A stretch of DNA of 64,000 bases, taken from NCBI GenBank assembly GCA_040414485.1, contig JBEDUK010000056.1, forward strand, positions 12,327-76,326, written 5' to 3'. Made by a program: the position numbers and the translations under genes. The notes under the pieces were generated by a model. That model was not told the DNA's origin. It did no database searches and saw only the letters and a program-made list of their open reading frames with translations. Position 1 is the stretch's first letter. Each line of letters opens with the position of its first letter. Below, piece by piece: positions 50,282 through 63,984 of the stretch. This stretch comes from JBEDUK01 sp040414485. GTDB taxonomy: Bacteria; Actinomycetota; UBA4738.

Positions 50282-52942
50282 ATGCAGGCCGGCAGGAGAG
50301 GCACCAGATCGACGGGTGCGTACGCGCCGGGCCTGGCCCTCATCGGACTCCTCTGGGCGACCGCCACGCTTCTCTCCTCTGGGGCCGCTGCCGCCGCGTC
50401 GCAACTGCCCAAACCGCCGACCGCATCACCGGTCAACTCCCCGCACGGACGCGAGCCGGTCGATTCCCTCGGCATGGGATTCAACCTGGGAGCAAGCCTC
50501 CCAAACGATTACGACCCGGTCTGGGACTTCGCATACGCGTACTTCCCTCCCACGCAGTCAGTTGTCATGTTCGGCGGCTCCCCTCGCGACAGAACCAACC
50601 ATTGGAGCAACAAGACGTGGCTCTACGGCGACGGGACATGGACCGCGGGCCCAGCTGCACCCTCCGAGCTGACCGCCAGGGGTGGCGCCGCCATGGCGTT
50701 CGACCCCGACATCAACAAGATCGTCATGTTTGGCGGGGCCGGGCCAGCCTGGCCTCCTTCGAACGAGACGTGGCTGTTCGACGGAACCTCATGGACGCAA
50801 GGACCAGCCGCACCCCCGGATCTACTGGGCCGAACCGGCGCCGAGATGGTCTACGACCCCGACATCCAGCGGATCGTCATGGTGGGCGGGTCTGGTGCTG
50901 CTCCGTTCAACGATGTCTGGCTGTTCGACGGCACGCAATGGACGAAGGGATCGGACCCGCCGGCGGACATGGCGCCTCGTCAGTTCTTCGGCATGACCTA
51001 CGACGAGTCGATGCATGTCCTTGTGGTCGCGGGCGGAAGCGGCTTCTCCGATGTGTGGTACTTCGACGGGACAAGCTGGTACGCGGGGCCACGTCTCAAG
51101 GCCGGCCCGAAGGAACGCTTCCGGCTCGCCTACGATCCGCAACTCGGCGGCGACGTGTTTTTCAGCGGACTCGGTCCTTCCCAGGCGGGTCTCGCCATGT
51201 GGATGCTGCGCGGCGGCGAATGGCACCGGATTCGGCACTTTGGAGACTGGCCTGAGGATCGCGTGGATGGAGGGATCCTCTGGAACCCCGCCCAGGATGG
51301 ATTGATGCTGTTCGGTGGGATTCTGGACGACTTCAGCGGTGGCCAAACGGGCCTCACGGACACCTGGCTGTTCGTGGATCTGCCTCCCCAGGTGGCATCC
51401 GTGACCGTTTCGCCTCAAGCTCCGAACACGAGCTTGGCAGTGCAGCTGAGCACCGGGTCGAGGTCGAACGGCTACGGACCCATCCAGAAGAAGTTCCGGT
51501 GGTTGATCGACGGCCACATCGTGGACAACGAGCACAGGCCGAAGTTGAAGCCCGGGCCGTATCGGCCCACCGATCAGATCCAAGCTCAGGTGCAGCTTGT
51601 TGACTGGCTAGGCCTGGCCGGACCGTGGGTCACGTCGGACCCAGTGACGGTGGTCGACCGGGCGCCAGTGGTCCGCGAGGTGACGATCACTCCGTCGGAT
51701 CCGCGGGTGACGACGCCCCTGCTGGCCAACCCTGCCGGAGTGGACGACCCCGACACCGGCGACCAAGTGACGATGCACTACGAGTGGCGGGTGAACGGCC
51801 AGGTCAGGGGGACGGACTCCGATACGCTGGATCCGTCGAATTTCCAGGCCGGCGATCAGGTCGAAGTCACCGGCACCCCGGTCGACTCCTACGGGATGTC
51901 CGGCGATCCGGTGACCTCGAGCGCAGTGACGGTGGGCTGGAACATCGTGGCCGACCGCGGCACGCCTGGGCACGTGCTGCGATCGGTCAAGGGCTTCGCA
52001 TTCGGTCCGTCCGAGCAGGTCGACCTCAGGCTGGACTCCCCGGCCGGGCAGGTGCTGCTCACGGTGGGCACCGACGCCTCCGGCTCGTTCACAGCGGGCG
52101 TACCCCTGCCGCCGGTGCTGCCGGGCGGGCTCCACATGCTCTATGGGATCGGAAGGACCTCAGGGATCGTTGGTCCCGGACCGTTCACGGTGACCCCGGT
52201 CGGCTCGGTTAGCCCGAGCCGCCTGGCCGCCGGGGATCCGACGACGTTCACCGGCGCTGGATTCGTTCCCGGGGAGACCGTGGCGATCTCCTTCCCCGGA
52301 GGGCCGACGACGAACGCCACGGCGGACGATGAAGGCTCGGTTTCCGCGAGCCTGGTCTCGCCGCCAGAGGCGGCTCCCGGCGGGACGCTGACGGCGGTCG
52401 CCCCCTCCGGCACCGCTAACCCCGGTTACACGACCCTCGGCCGGTTCCTCACCAGTGACACCGGCACGCCTGACACGGATATCCCGGTTACCCTGACCGG
52501 CTACGGGCCGCTCGAGCAGGTGCAGGCGTTCGTCGACGGGGCCGCCGTCCAGTCCTTCACCACCGACGCTTCCGGCTCGGTGAACGCCAGTCTGCTCATG
52601 GAGACCACATTCGGCCCTCACACGGTGACGATGACCGGCCAGAGTTCTGGGGTGACCGAAGACCATCGGGTCGACCTGCTCGCAACCATGAACCTTTCCC
52701 CGAACTCAGGGTCCGTGGGGACGGTGGTCACGATCACCTCAGGGCCGGGATGGACCCCGTACGGCACGGTGCACCTGACCTGGCTCGCCCAGGACAAGAT
52801 CGCCGACCTCACCGCGGACGGCGATGGCAAGGTCTCCTACCAGTGGACTGTGCCCAGGCACGGCCCCGGTGATGTGAGGCTCACCCTCATCGATGACGCG
52901 CTGGGGATCAGCACTTCCAGCAGGTTCACGATCATCCAATAG
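50282..52942 (+). CDS. Secreted Kelch propeller and Ig-like repeat protein
   Basis: Signal peptide in the first 40 residues (basic, then LALIGLLWATATLLSSGAAA). Residues about 75-370 contain six or so Kelch blades (VVMFGGSPRD, IVMFGGAGPAWP, IVMVGGSGAAPF, LVVAGGSGFSD, LMLFGGILDD). From about 375 to 886 follow Ig-like or PKD-like beta domains (PQVASVTVSPQ, APVVREVTITPSDP) and repeated short domains like GSVSPSRLAAGDPTTFTGAG and FTTDASGSVNASLL. It is probably cell-surface or extracellular. GGGGAGGG precedes the ATG. It forms a two-gene operon with the GH5 gene 16 bases downstream. Confidence 0.8.
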   Translation: MQAGRRGTRSTGAYAPGLALIGLLWATATLLSSGAAAAASQLPKPPTASPVNSPHGREPVDSLGMGFNLGASLPNDYDPVWDFAYAYFPPTQSVVMFGGSPRDRTNHWSNKTWLYGDGTWTAGPAAPSELTARGGAAMAFDPDINKIVMFGGAGPAWPPSNETWLFDGTSWTQGPAAPPDLLGRTGAEMVYDPDIQRIVMVGGSGAAPFNDVWLFDGTQWTKGSDPPADMAPRQFFGMTYDESMHVLVVAGGSGFSDVWYFDGTSWYAGPRLKAGPKERFRLAYDPQLGGDVFFSGLGPSQAGLAMWMLRGGEWHRIRHFGDWPEDRVDGGILWNPAQDGLMLFGGILDDFSGGQTGLTDTWLFVDLPPQVASVTVSPQAPNTSLAVQLSTGSRSNGYGPIQKKFRWLIDGHIVDNEHRPKLKPGPYRPTDQIQAQVQLVDWLGLAGPWVTSDPVTVVDRAPVVREVTITPSDPRVTTPLLANPAGVDDPDTGDQVTMHYEWRVNGQVRGTDSDTLDPSNFQAGDQVEVTGTPVDSYGMSGDPVTSSAVTVGWNIVADRGTPGHVLRSVKGFAFGPSEQVDLRLDSPAGQVLLTVGTDASGSFTAGVPLPPVLPGGLHMLYGIGRTSGIVGPGPFTVTPVGSVSPSRLAAGDPTTFTGAGFVPGETVAISFPGGPTTNATADDEGSVSASLVSPPEAAPGGTLTAVAPSGTANPGYTTLGRFLTSDTGTPDTDIPVTLTGYGPLEQVQAFVDGAAVQSFTTDASGSVNASLLMETTFGPHTVTMTGQSSGVTEDHRVDLLATMNLSPNSGSVGTVVTITSGPGWTPYGTVHLTWLAQDKIADLTADGDGKVSYQWTVPRHGPGDVRLTLIDDALGISTSSRFTIIQ

Positions 52943-52958
52943 GCATTGAGGAGATCAC

Positions 52959-54389
52959 ATGGCCACCAAGCCCATCGCCGGACGACGAATCGCACGGAGA
53001 GCCGCGTCGCTGCTCGCCACCCTGGTAGCACTGCTGCTCTCGCTCGTCGCGGCGGACGCCGGTCAGGCGGGGACCATGGCTGGGACCGCGCGGGCGCGTG
53101 CCGCAGGAGCCCATCTCGGCTCCGGTCGACCGCTCCTCGCAATCAGCGGGCCGACGGAACGCCGGCCATCAGCCGCCTCAGCCACATCAGCAACTGGCAC
53201 GAGGGACGGGGCTCCCTCCGCACCGCCCGACCACGGCGCCATACAGTCCGGTGTACAGGTCACCGCGCATGATGGCTCCTTCTGGCAGGGCAAGACCCAG
53301 ATCACCCTCCATGGCACGAATCTCACTGCGGACCGTGGCGGTCTGAACGGCTTCATCGCACAAGCGCAACAGGCCGCCAGCTGGGGGATGAACTTGGTGC
53401 GTCTTGGGGTTCAGTGGTCTGATGTCGAACCAACAGCCCCGGTGCACAACTCAGATGGCAGCTGGACCCACACCTTTGACACGGCTGCGATGGACCGCAT
53501 CGAGGCCGCCGTCGACGCGGTCACCAGCCTCGGAATGGTCGTTGAGGTGAACAGCAACGCCGACGGATCGTTCTGGGGTTATCCGGCGTGGCAGTTCAAG
53601 GCACCCTACAACTCCCACCACATCACCTATCCCGAAACAGACGACGGGCTGGTTCAGGCCAGCACCGACTTCTGGACCGATTCACGGCGGCAAGAGTTCA
53701 TGACGGACTGGCTGAAGTATCTGGTCACGCACCTCAAGTCACATTCCGGAGTGATGGGGTACGGGATCTTGAACGAACCCAGGACCGGAAGCCTGCCCGA
53801 CAGACTCAGCACAGCCCAGCAAATCCTGGACTGGCAACTCACGGCCGCACGCATAGTTCGAGCGACGGACCCGAACAGGATCATCGTTTTTGCGACGTAT
53901 CATGGGTATGCACCTGGCCTGTGGCGGGTTGACCTGAGTGATTGGATCAATGCGGACTCCCTCCCGCAGCCGCTGGGTTTTCCCGACGTCGCGGTCGAGG
54001 CCCATGACTACTTCGGCGGGCGATGGGGAACGGGTCTCGTCGTAGACCCGGGCGATCCGCGCGATCAGATGGGCTATGAAGATCTCTACGCGCTCGTCCT
54101 TGGGGACTTCCCATCAACATACATCGGGACGACGCAGGGGCAGATGCAGTGGGTCCGCGACAAGCAGCAGGCCCTGGCGAAGTGGAAGATCCCATTGCTC
54201 GTCGACGAGTTCGGTGACAATGAGGACGATCCGGGCGTGACGCTGTTCTTCGGCACGACGACCTCCGCCTTCGCCGCGACCGGCGTTTCGTGGGCTCTCA
54301 GCCGCGGCAAACTGGGGATCGTTGACAAGAACGGCAACCTCCAGCCGTACGCACAGATCGTCATCAACGCCGCCAGAAATTACCCGTGA
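52959..54389 (+). CDS. Secreted glycoside hydrolase family 5-like protein
   Basis: Signal peptide (twin Arg in GRRIARRAASLLATLVALLL, cleavage near AADAGQA), a 60-residue linker, then a GH5-type barrel: TLHGTNLTADRGGLN, NLVRLGVQWSDVEPT, YGILNEPRTGSLP with the acid/base Glu, and PLLVDEFGDNEDD with the probable nucleophile Glu. 476 residues. GAGGAG precedes the ATG. It differs clearly from the lipoprotein GH5 at 31017-32231, so the locus makes two barrels with different anchoring. The Kelch-Ig partner may present or bind its substrate. Confidence 0.85.
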   Translation: MATKPIAGRRIARRAASLLATLVALLLSLVAADAGQAGTMAGTARARAAGAHLGSGRPLLAISGPTERRPSAASATSATGTRDGAPSAPPDHGAIQSGVQVTAHDGSFWQGKTQITLHGTNLTADRGGLNGFIAQAQQAASWGMNLVRLGVQWSDVEPTAPVHNSDGSWTHTFDTAAMDRIEAAVDAVTSLGMVVEVNSNADGSFWGYPAWQFKAPYNSHHITYPETDDGLVQASTDFWTDSRRQEFMTDWLKYLVTHLKSHSGVMGYGILNEPRTGSLPDRLSTAQQILDWQLTAARIVRATDPNRIIVFATYHGYAPGLWRVDLSDWINADSLPQPLGFPDVAVEAHDYFGGRWGTGLVVDPGDPRDQMGYEDLYALVLGDFPSTYIGTTQGQMQWVRDKQQALAKWKIPLLVDEFGDNEDDPGVTLFFGTTTSAFAATGVSWALSRGKLGIVDKNGNLQPYAQIVINAARNYP

Positions 54390-54569
54390 CCTAGAACGCG
54401 GATTCCCTTGTCCTTGGATGGGAAGGATCCAGGCCGACTGCCCCCGCCTTGTTCGCGGGCGCGGCTACCTCAGACCTACGCCTCCTCGGACGTATCCCCC
54501 GTTCAGGGTGCGACCGAACAGCCGGCTAGGCTATCCCCAGTTCCCCATCAAGGGCCTTTAGCCGCCCCC

Positions 54570-55991
54570 CTACGTCCCATCGTCGTTCACCTCGGGATGC
54601 GCCTGAATCCATGCCACCTCCCACTCTGGCACTTTGCTCGAGGTCATCGGGATGGGGCGAAGTGGCTGCTGCGAGAAGCTGAACGCGGCGCTGTAGTCGT
54701 AGGCCGTTGCATCGTCTTGAGTCAGGGCCGGCAGGCCAAACAAATGCTCTGTGAATGCTAGAAGGGAGGCGAAGGTGGCCGGGGTCGCGTCCGTGTAGCC
54801 CGGCTTTGCGTACGGGCTGATGATGATCATCGGCACGCGGATTCCCCAGTCTGGATCGTACGTCAGCGGATTGAGATGGTCGTAGAAACACCCGCAATCG
54901 TCCCAGGTGAGAAAGATCGCGGTGGATGACCACTGAGGGCCGTTCATGATTTGCCCGACAACCTGGCCGATCCAATTGTCCCCTGCGAGCATCGAGTCCC
55001 CGTTGTGCTGGGAGTTCTTTCCGGTGGGCGTGATGATTGAGAAGCTCGGCAGCGTTCCGTTCTGGGCGTCAGTGAGCACGTCTTGCGCAGGAACGAAATG
55101 GCTCGCTTGTGTGTCCAAGCACTCGAAGAATGTAGGGCAGATCGTCCATTGATAGCCGTCCTTGCCCCCGAACCCCGCTCCTCCGTAGATCTTCCACGGG
55201 AGTTGGGCGTCGTCCAACTCCTTGAAGATGGTCGGAACATACTGAACGGGGGAGGAGCGATACGGGCCGTTCCCCTGAGCGTCTGGCACGCAAGATGGAA
55301 CCCATGTCATCTCCGGTCCCCACAGCGCATCCTTCAAGCTGTCACAGCCTACCCCGGGCCCTTTTCCGTTGAAGGAACGCGGCTTGTCGCCACGGAAGCC
55401 ATCCAATGTGGCGGCGGCCAAGATGATATGGCCCCCCCACGATGGCGAAGCCCTGAGCTCAAACGTGTGATCCGAAACCGCAAACGTTGTTGCGAGATCC
55501 CATGTGTTCGGAATCTGTTCTCTGGCGGTGAACTGCGAGTAGCAAACCACGGGCGGATCGTCGGTCGTCCTGCAATGCTGGAGGCGGCCGAAGCCGTTCA
55601 TCTGTCCGTGAGCAATGGACACTTCCTGTGCCTTCACGCTGTGACGGATGATGGGGACCAGGTCCGCGGCCTGCTGCAAGGGGGTGACCGTGCCATCCGG
55701 GAGGACACCAGTGGTCGCGCCCTCGCATGGATCGCGCTGGATCTGGCCCTGAGTTGCCAAATCGCAGAAGTTACCCAGGACGTTGTCGAAGCTGTGGTTC
55801 TCCTGGTTGATGATCACAACGTGCTGAATCGGCGAGTCGATCGGCGCATCGGACCCAGATTCTCCGAACGACGTCAGCTTCGCATCGGAAGCAGGATGAC
55901 CAGTCGGCCCCATCAGCGAGAGGAGCAGCCCGAGAGCCGACAGGACCGACGCGGCTTTCCAGGTTTCCATGCGGGGCTTTCCCGCTCGCAT
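54570..55991 (-). CDS. Secreted phosphoesterase (phospholipase C/acid phosphatase family)
   Basis: Signal peptide (MRAGKPRMETWKAASVLSAL and a hydrophobic core to about residue 32), then IQHVVIINQENHSFDNVLGN, the metal site of the PF04185 phosphoesterase family, FELRASPSWGGHIILAAATL and IFLTWDDCGCFYDHLNP, which carries the second metal site. 473 residues. Start at ATG 55991, preceded by GGGAG, because upstream codons lack homology. Members cleave phospholipids, phosphomonoesters or teichoic-acid-like polymers; the substrate here is open. It converges with the GH5 gene. Confidence 0.83.
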   Translation of the reverse strand: MRAGKPRMETWKAASVLSALGLLLSLMGPTGHPASDAKLTSFGESGSDAPIDSPIQHVVIINQENHSFDNVLGNFCDLATQGQIQRDPCEGATTGVLPDGTVTPLQQAADLVPIIRHSVKAQEVSIAHGQMNGFGRLQHCRTTDDPPVVCYSQFTAREQIPNTWDLATTFAVSDHTFELRASPSWGGHIILAAATLDGFRGDKPRSFNGKGPGVGCDSLKDALWGPEMTWVPSCVPDAQGNGPYRSSPVQYVPTIFKELDDAQLPWKIYGGAGFGGKDGYQWTICPTFFECLDTQASHFVPAQDVLTDAQNGTLPSFSIITPTGKNSQHNGDSMLAGDNWIGQVVGQIMNGPQWSSTAIFLTWDDCGCFYDHLNPLTYDPDWGIRVPMIIISPYAKPGYTDATPATFASLLAFTEHLFGLPALTQDDATAYDYSAAFSFSQQPLRPIPMTSSKVPEWEVAWIQAHPEVNDDGT

Positions 55992-56155
55992 ACCTGATCT
56001 CCCAGTTGATCGGGTTCTGCTCGCATGCGCCTGCCGGGGCGGCTTCCCAGGCTCAGGCCATCTCGTCAATATCCAGCTCGCGCCTGTTCGTTGAAGAATA
56101 TGGGATGGTCACGGTGAAGTCGAGTGAATCGCCGATCAGTCGCCATCAACTCGCA

Positions 56156-56178
56156 ACCGTCTTGGGACGCAAGACGGT
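56156..56178 (-). terminator. Hairpin downstream of rpoC, probable terminator
   Basis: ACCGTCTTG-GGACG-CAAGACGGT, a perfect 9-base stem with 5-base loop, 57 bases beyond the rpoC stop. No T run follows on either strand, so it may act as a stem-only terminator as in many high-GC actinobacteria, or as an RNA stabiliser. Confidence 0.5.
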
Positions 56179-56235
56179 GACTGCCCGTTGGCTCCCATCT
56201 TCCTCCTGCACCGTCGCCGGAGGTCTGGCCGACGC

Positions 56236-60210
<3,975 letters not shown>

Positions 60211-60459
60211 GAACGATCCGCCTCCTCGAGTGCTCCCCTATGCTTCCGCGCGTGCCGCGCAGGATGACGTTCGAATACGCCCTGCGGCACAAACGAACGC
60301 CGCAAGCCCTTCCTTTGGTTCCCTGTGCGCCCTTGCTGCCGCCTCGCAGGCTGCCCGAGCGCCCCATGTTCGTCGAAGGCTGCCCTCGCTCGGGCACCGT
60401 GGAGCGGCTGGGCTGCCAAGCCTGACCCGAACCCGGCAGCCAGCCTCGCGCGCCGGCCG

Positions 60460-63400
60460 TCAGTCAAAGTCCGCCCCGGCCGGCTCGCGCCGCGACAGGT
60501 CGATGCCGAGCTCCTCCGCCGCCCGGAAGACGTCCTCGTCGGTCTCGCGCATCTCGATCTCCTTGCCCTCCGCGGAGAGCACCTCGACGTTCAGCGCCAG
60601 CGACTGCATCTCCTTGATGAGCACCTTGAACGACTCGGGGATGCCGGGTTCGGGGATGTTCTCGCCCTTGACGATGGCCTCGTAGACCTTCACGCGGCCC
60701 AGAACGTCGTCGGACTTGATGGTCAGCAGCTCCTGGAGGGCATAGGCGGCGCCATACGCCTCCAGCGCCCAGACCTCCATCTCGCCGAACCGCTGGCCGC
60801 CGAACTGCGCCTTTCCGCCGAGCGGCTGCTGCGTGATCATGGAGTACGGGCCGGTCGAACGGGCGTGGATCTTGTCGTCCACCAGGTGGAGCAGCTTCAG
60901 GATGTAGACGTAGCCCACGGTGACCGGAACCTCGTAGGGCTCGCCGGTCCGCCCGTCGTACAGCGTGGCCTTGCCCTGGTCGTTCACCAGCCGGATGCCG
61001 TCGACCGTGGAGTTCGCCGAGGACAGTGCCCGGGCGATGTCGTCCTCCCGAGCGCCGTCGAACACCGGCGAGGCCACGGGCATGGCACCCGCGCTGATCG
61101 CGTCCACGGACCCGCCGGTTCGGCTCTTCGCGCCGTTGCCGGTCGCCGCGTAGCCTGCGGCGTCCGCGTCGAAGCCGCGAGCCGCCGCCCAGCCGAGGTG
61201 CGCCTCGAGCACCTGCCCGAGGTTCATCCGGGAGGGGACGCCCAGCGGGTTGAGCACGATGTCGACCGGCGTGCCGTCCGCCAGGAACGGCATGTCCTCC
61301 TCCTTGAGGATCTTCGCGATGACGCCCTTGTTCCCATGGCGCCCCGCGAGCTTGTCCCCGTCGGAGATCTTCCGCTTCTGGGCCACGTACACGCGGACCA
61401 GCTCGTTCACGCCGGGAGCGAGCTCGTCGCCGTCGTCGCGGGAGAACACGCGGACACCGATCACCTTGCCGGAGTCGCCGTGGCGCATCTTGAGCGACGT
61501 GTCGCGGACCTCACGGGCCTTCTCGCCGAAGATCGCGCGAAGCAGCCGCTCCTCCGGGGTCAGTTCGGTCTCGCCCTTCGGGGTCACCTTGCCCACGAGG
61601 TAATCGCCGGGGTTGACCTCGGCGCCGATCCGCACGATCCCCCGCTCGTCGAGGTCCTTGAGGATCTCCTCGGAGACGTTCGGGATGTCGCGGGTGATCT
61701 CCTCCGGTCCCAGCTTGGTGTCGCGTGCGTCGACCTCGTGCTCCTCGATGTGGATCGAGGTCAGGATGTCGTCGCGCACCAGGCGCTCGGAGATGACGAT
61801 CGCGTCCTCGTAGTTGTGGCCCTCCCAGGGCATGAACGCCACCAGCAGGTTCTTGCCGAGCGCGAGCTCGCCCATGTCCGTGGACGGTCCGTCGGCGATG
61901 ACCTGGCCCGAGCTGACCACGTCGCCCGCGGCCACGATCGGCTTCTGGTTGATGGACGTCCCCTGGTTCGAACGTCGGAACTTCTGCAGGCCGTAGACCT
62001 TCAGCTCGTGCCCGCTGCGGACCAGGATCTCCTCGGCCGAGACGTCCTCCACCGTGCCATCGGCCTCGGCGATCACCACGTCGCCGGCGTCGACCGCCGC
62101 GCGGAACTCCATGCCGGTGCCGATCAGCGGCGCCTCCGCCTGCAGCAGCGGAACCGCCTGGCGCTGCATGTTGGCGCCCATCAGCGCCCGGTTGGCGTCG
62201 TCGTGCTCGAGGAACGGGATGAGCGCGGCGGCCACCGAGACGATCTGCTTGGGCGAGACGTCCATGTAGTCGACCTCGGCCGGCGGCACGAAGTCCACGT
62301 CGCCGCCCTTGCGGCGGCACAAGATGTGGTCCTCGACGAACCGGCCGTTCGCGCCGATCGGCGTGTTCGCCTGGGCGATGATGTGACGGTCCTCGTCGTC
62401 GGCCGTGAGGTAGTCGATCTGGTCCGTGACCCGGCCGTTCTCCACCTTGCGGTACGGCGTCTCGACGAAGCCGAAGTTGTTGATGCGCCCGTAGGACGAG
62501 AGCGTCCCGATCAGGCCGATGTTCGGGCCTTCCGGCGTCTCGATCGGGCACATTCGGCCGTAGTGCGAGGGGTGCACGTCACGAACCTCGAACCCCGCGC
62601 GCTCGCGCGAGAGACCGCCCGGCCCGAGGGCCGAGAGGCGCCGCTTGTGGGTCAGGCCCGCCAGCGGGTTGGTCTGGTCCATGAACTGCGAAAGCTGGGA
62701 CGTCCCGAAGAACTCCTTGATGGAGGCCACGACCGGCCGGATGTTGATCAGGGTCTGCGGCGTGATGGCCTCGACGTCCTGCGTGGTCATGCGCTCCTTG
62801 ACCACACGCTCCATCCGGGACAGGCCGATCCGCAGCTGGTTCTGGATCAGCTCGCCCACCGAGCGGAGGCGGCGGTTGCCGAAGTGGTCGATGTCGTCGG
62901 TCTCGTAGCCCTCCTCGCCGGCGTGCAGCCGGACCAGGTACTGGACGGTCTTCAGGACGTCCTCGTAGGTGAGGATGCCCTTGTACGACGGGCCGGCCTT
63001 CCCGCCCTTCGCCGCCCGCCCGCTCCCCCGATGGGTGAGGTCGGCGAACGTCCGCCACGTGGGCTGCTCCCACGGCGCGCGGTCGGGGTTCTCGTTCTGC
63101 GTGAGGTCGCGGTACGAGTGATCGAGCGCGCGCTGCGTCGCCTCGTCGATGGGCCCGAGCTTCTTGTCGACCTTGTAGCGCCCCACCCGCGCCAGGTCGT
63201 AGCGCTTGGGGTTGAAGAACAGGTTCTCGAGCAGCGTCCTGGCCGACTCGGGCGTCGGCGGGTCGCCGGGACGGAGCTTGCGGTAGATGTCCTCCAGCGA
63301 CTCCTCGGCCGTGCCGAAGTGGTCCTTGTCCAGTGTGAGCTGGATGGACGGCGCGTTGCCGAAGATCTCCTGGATCTCCTCGATCGACCAGCCGAGCGCC

Positions 63401-63984
63401 TTCAGCAACACCGTCACGTTCTGGCGGCGCTTGCGGTCGATCCGCACACCGACCGTGTCACGCTTGTCGACCTCGAACTCCAGCCAGGCGCCCCGCGACG
63501 GGATTATCTTCGCCAGGTAGATGTCCTTGTCCGAGGTCTTGTCCGGCTCCTTGCTGAAGTAGACGCCCGGGGAGCGCACGAGCTGGGACACCACGACCCG
63601 CTCGGTGCCGTTGATCACGAAGGTGCCCTTGTCGGTCATCATGGGGAAGTCCCCCATGAAGACCTCCTGCTCCTTGATCTCGCCGGTGTCCTTGTTGATG
63701 AACGCGGCCTCGACGAATAGGGGCGCCGAGAACGTCATGTCCTTGTCCTTGCACTCCTCCACGGAGTGCTTGATGTCCTTGAACTGGTGCTTTCCGAACA
63801 CCAACTGGAAGGTGCCGGTGAAGTCCTCGATCGGCGAGACCTCCGCGAGGACCTCGCCGATGCCGTCGGCCAGCAGCCAGTCGAACGAGTGGCGCTGGAT
63901 GCCGATCAGGTCGGGAAGGGGGAGGACCTCGGGGATCTTGGAGAACGAAACGCGAGCGCGAGCAGGGGCGGCCTGGTCAGGCAA
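60460..63984 (-). CDS. rpoB: DNA-directed RNA polymerase beta subunit
   Basis: Beta subunit. The rifampicin region FFGTSQLSQFMDQTNP (425-440) and THKRRLSALGPGG has wild-type Asp436, His446 and Ser451 (E. coli 516, 526, 531), so rifampicin sensitivity is expected. KMRHGDSGKVIGV and the GRHGNKGVIAKI catalytic-centre motif follow. 1174 residues, typical for Actinobacteria. The start is a TTG at 63984, with GGAGGG eight bases upstream; no in-frame ATG or GTG fits the conserved N-terminus. It is the last gene of the window, complete. Confidence 0.97.
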   Translation of the reverse strand: MPDQAAPARARVSFSKIPEVLPLPDLIGIQRHSFDWLLADGIGEVLAEVSPIEDFTGTFQLVFGKHQFKDIKHSVEECKDKDMTFSAPLFVEAAFINKDTGEIKEQEVFMGDFPMMTDKGTFVINGTERVVVSQLVRSPGVYFSKEPDKTSDKDIYLAKIIPSRGAWLEFEVDKRDTVGVRIDRKRRQNVTVLLKALGWSIEEIQEIFGNAPSIQLTLDKDHFGTAEESLEDIYRKLRPGDPPTPESARTLLENLFFNPKRYDLARVGRYKVDKKLGPIDEATQRALDHSYRDLTQNENPDRAPWEQPTWRTFADLTHRGSGRAAKGGKAGPSYKGILTYEDVLKTVQYLVRLHAGEEGYETDDIDHFGNRRLRSVGELIQNQLRIGLSRMERVVKERMTTQDVEAITPQTLINIRPVVASIKEFFGTSQLSQFMDQTNPLAGLTHKRRLSALGPGGLSRERAGFEVRDVHPSHYGRMCPIETPEGPNIGLIGTLSSYGRINNFGFVETPYRKVENGRVTDQIDYLTADDEDRHIIAQANTPIGANGRFVEDHILCRRKGGDVDFVPPAEVDYMDVSPKQIVSVAAALIPFLEHDDANRALMGANMQRQAVPLLQAEAPLIGTGMEFRAAVDAGDVVIAEADGTVEDVSAEEILVRSGHELKVYGLQKFRRSNQGTSINQKPIVAAGDVVSSGQVIADGPSTDMGELALGKNLLVAFMPWEGHNYEDAIVISERLVRDDILTSIHIEEHEVDARDTKLGPEEITRDIPNVSEEILKDLDERGIVRIGAEVNPGDYLVGKVTPKGETELTPEERLLRAIFGEKAREVRDTSLKMRHGDSGKVIGVRVFSRDDGDELAPGVNELVRVYVAQKRKISDGDKLAGRHGNKGVIAKILKEEDMPFLADGTPVDIVLNPLGVPSRMNLGQVLEAHLGWAAARGFDADAAGYAATGNGAKSRTGGSVDAISAGAMPVASPVFDGAREDDIARALSSANSTVDGIRLVNDQGKATLYDGRTGEPYEVPVTVGYVYILKLLHLVDDKIHARSTGPYSMITQQPLGGKAQFGGQRFGEMEVWALEAYGAAYALQELLTIKSDDVLGRVKVYEAIVKGENIPEPGIPESFKVLIKEMQSLALNVEVLSAEGKEIEMRETDEDVFRAAEELGIDLSRREPAGADFD

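Noticed and set aside
56156..56178. GGACGCAAGACGG resembling part of a cyclic-di-GMP riboswitch
   Set aside because: Only a simple perfect hairpin is present; the second helix and receptor elements are lacking, and it is at the 3' end of rpoC.
22152..56178. Genomic island or prophage with integrase
   Set aside because: No integrase, transposase, tRNA target or flanking direct repeat was found; gene content alone does not prove an island.
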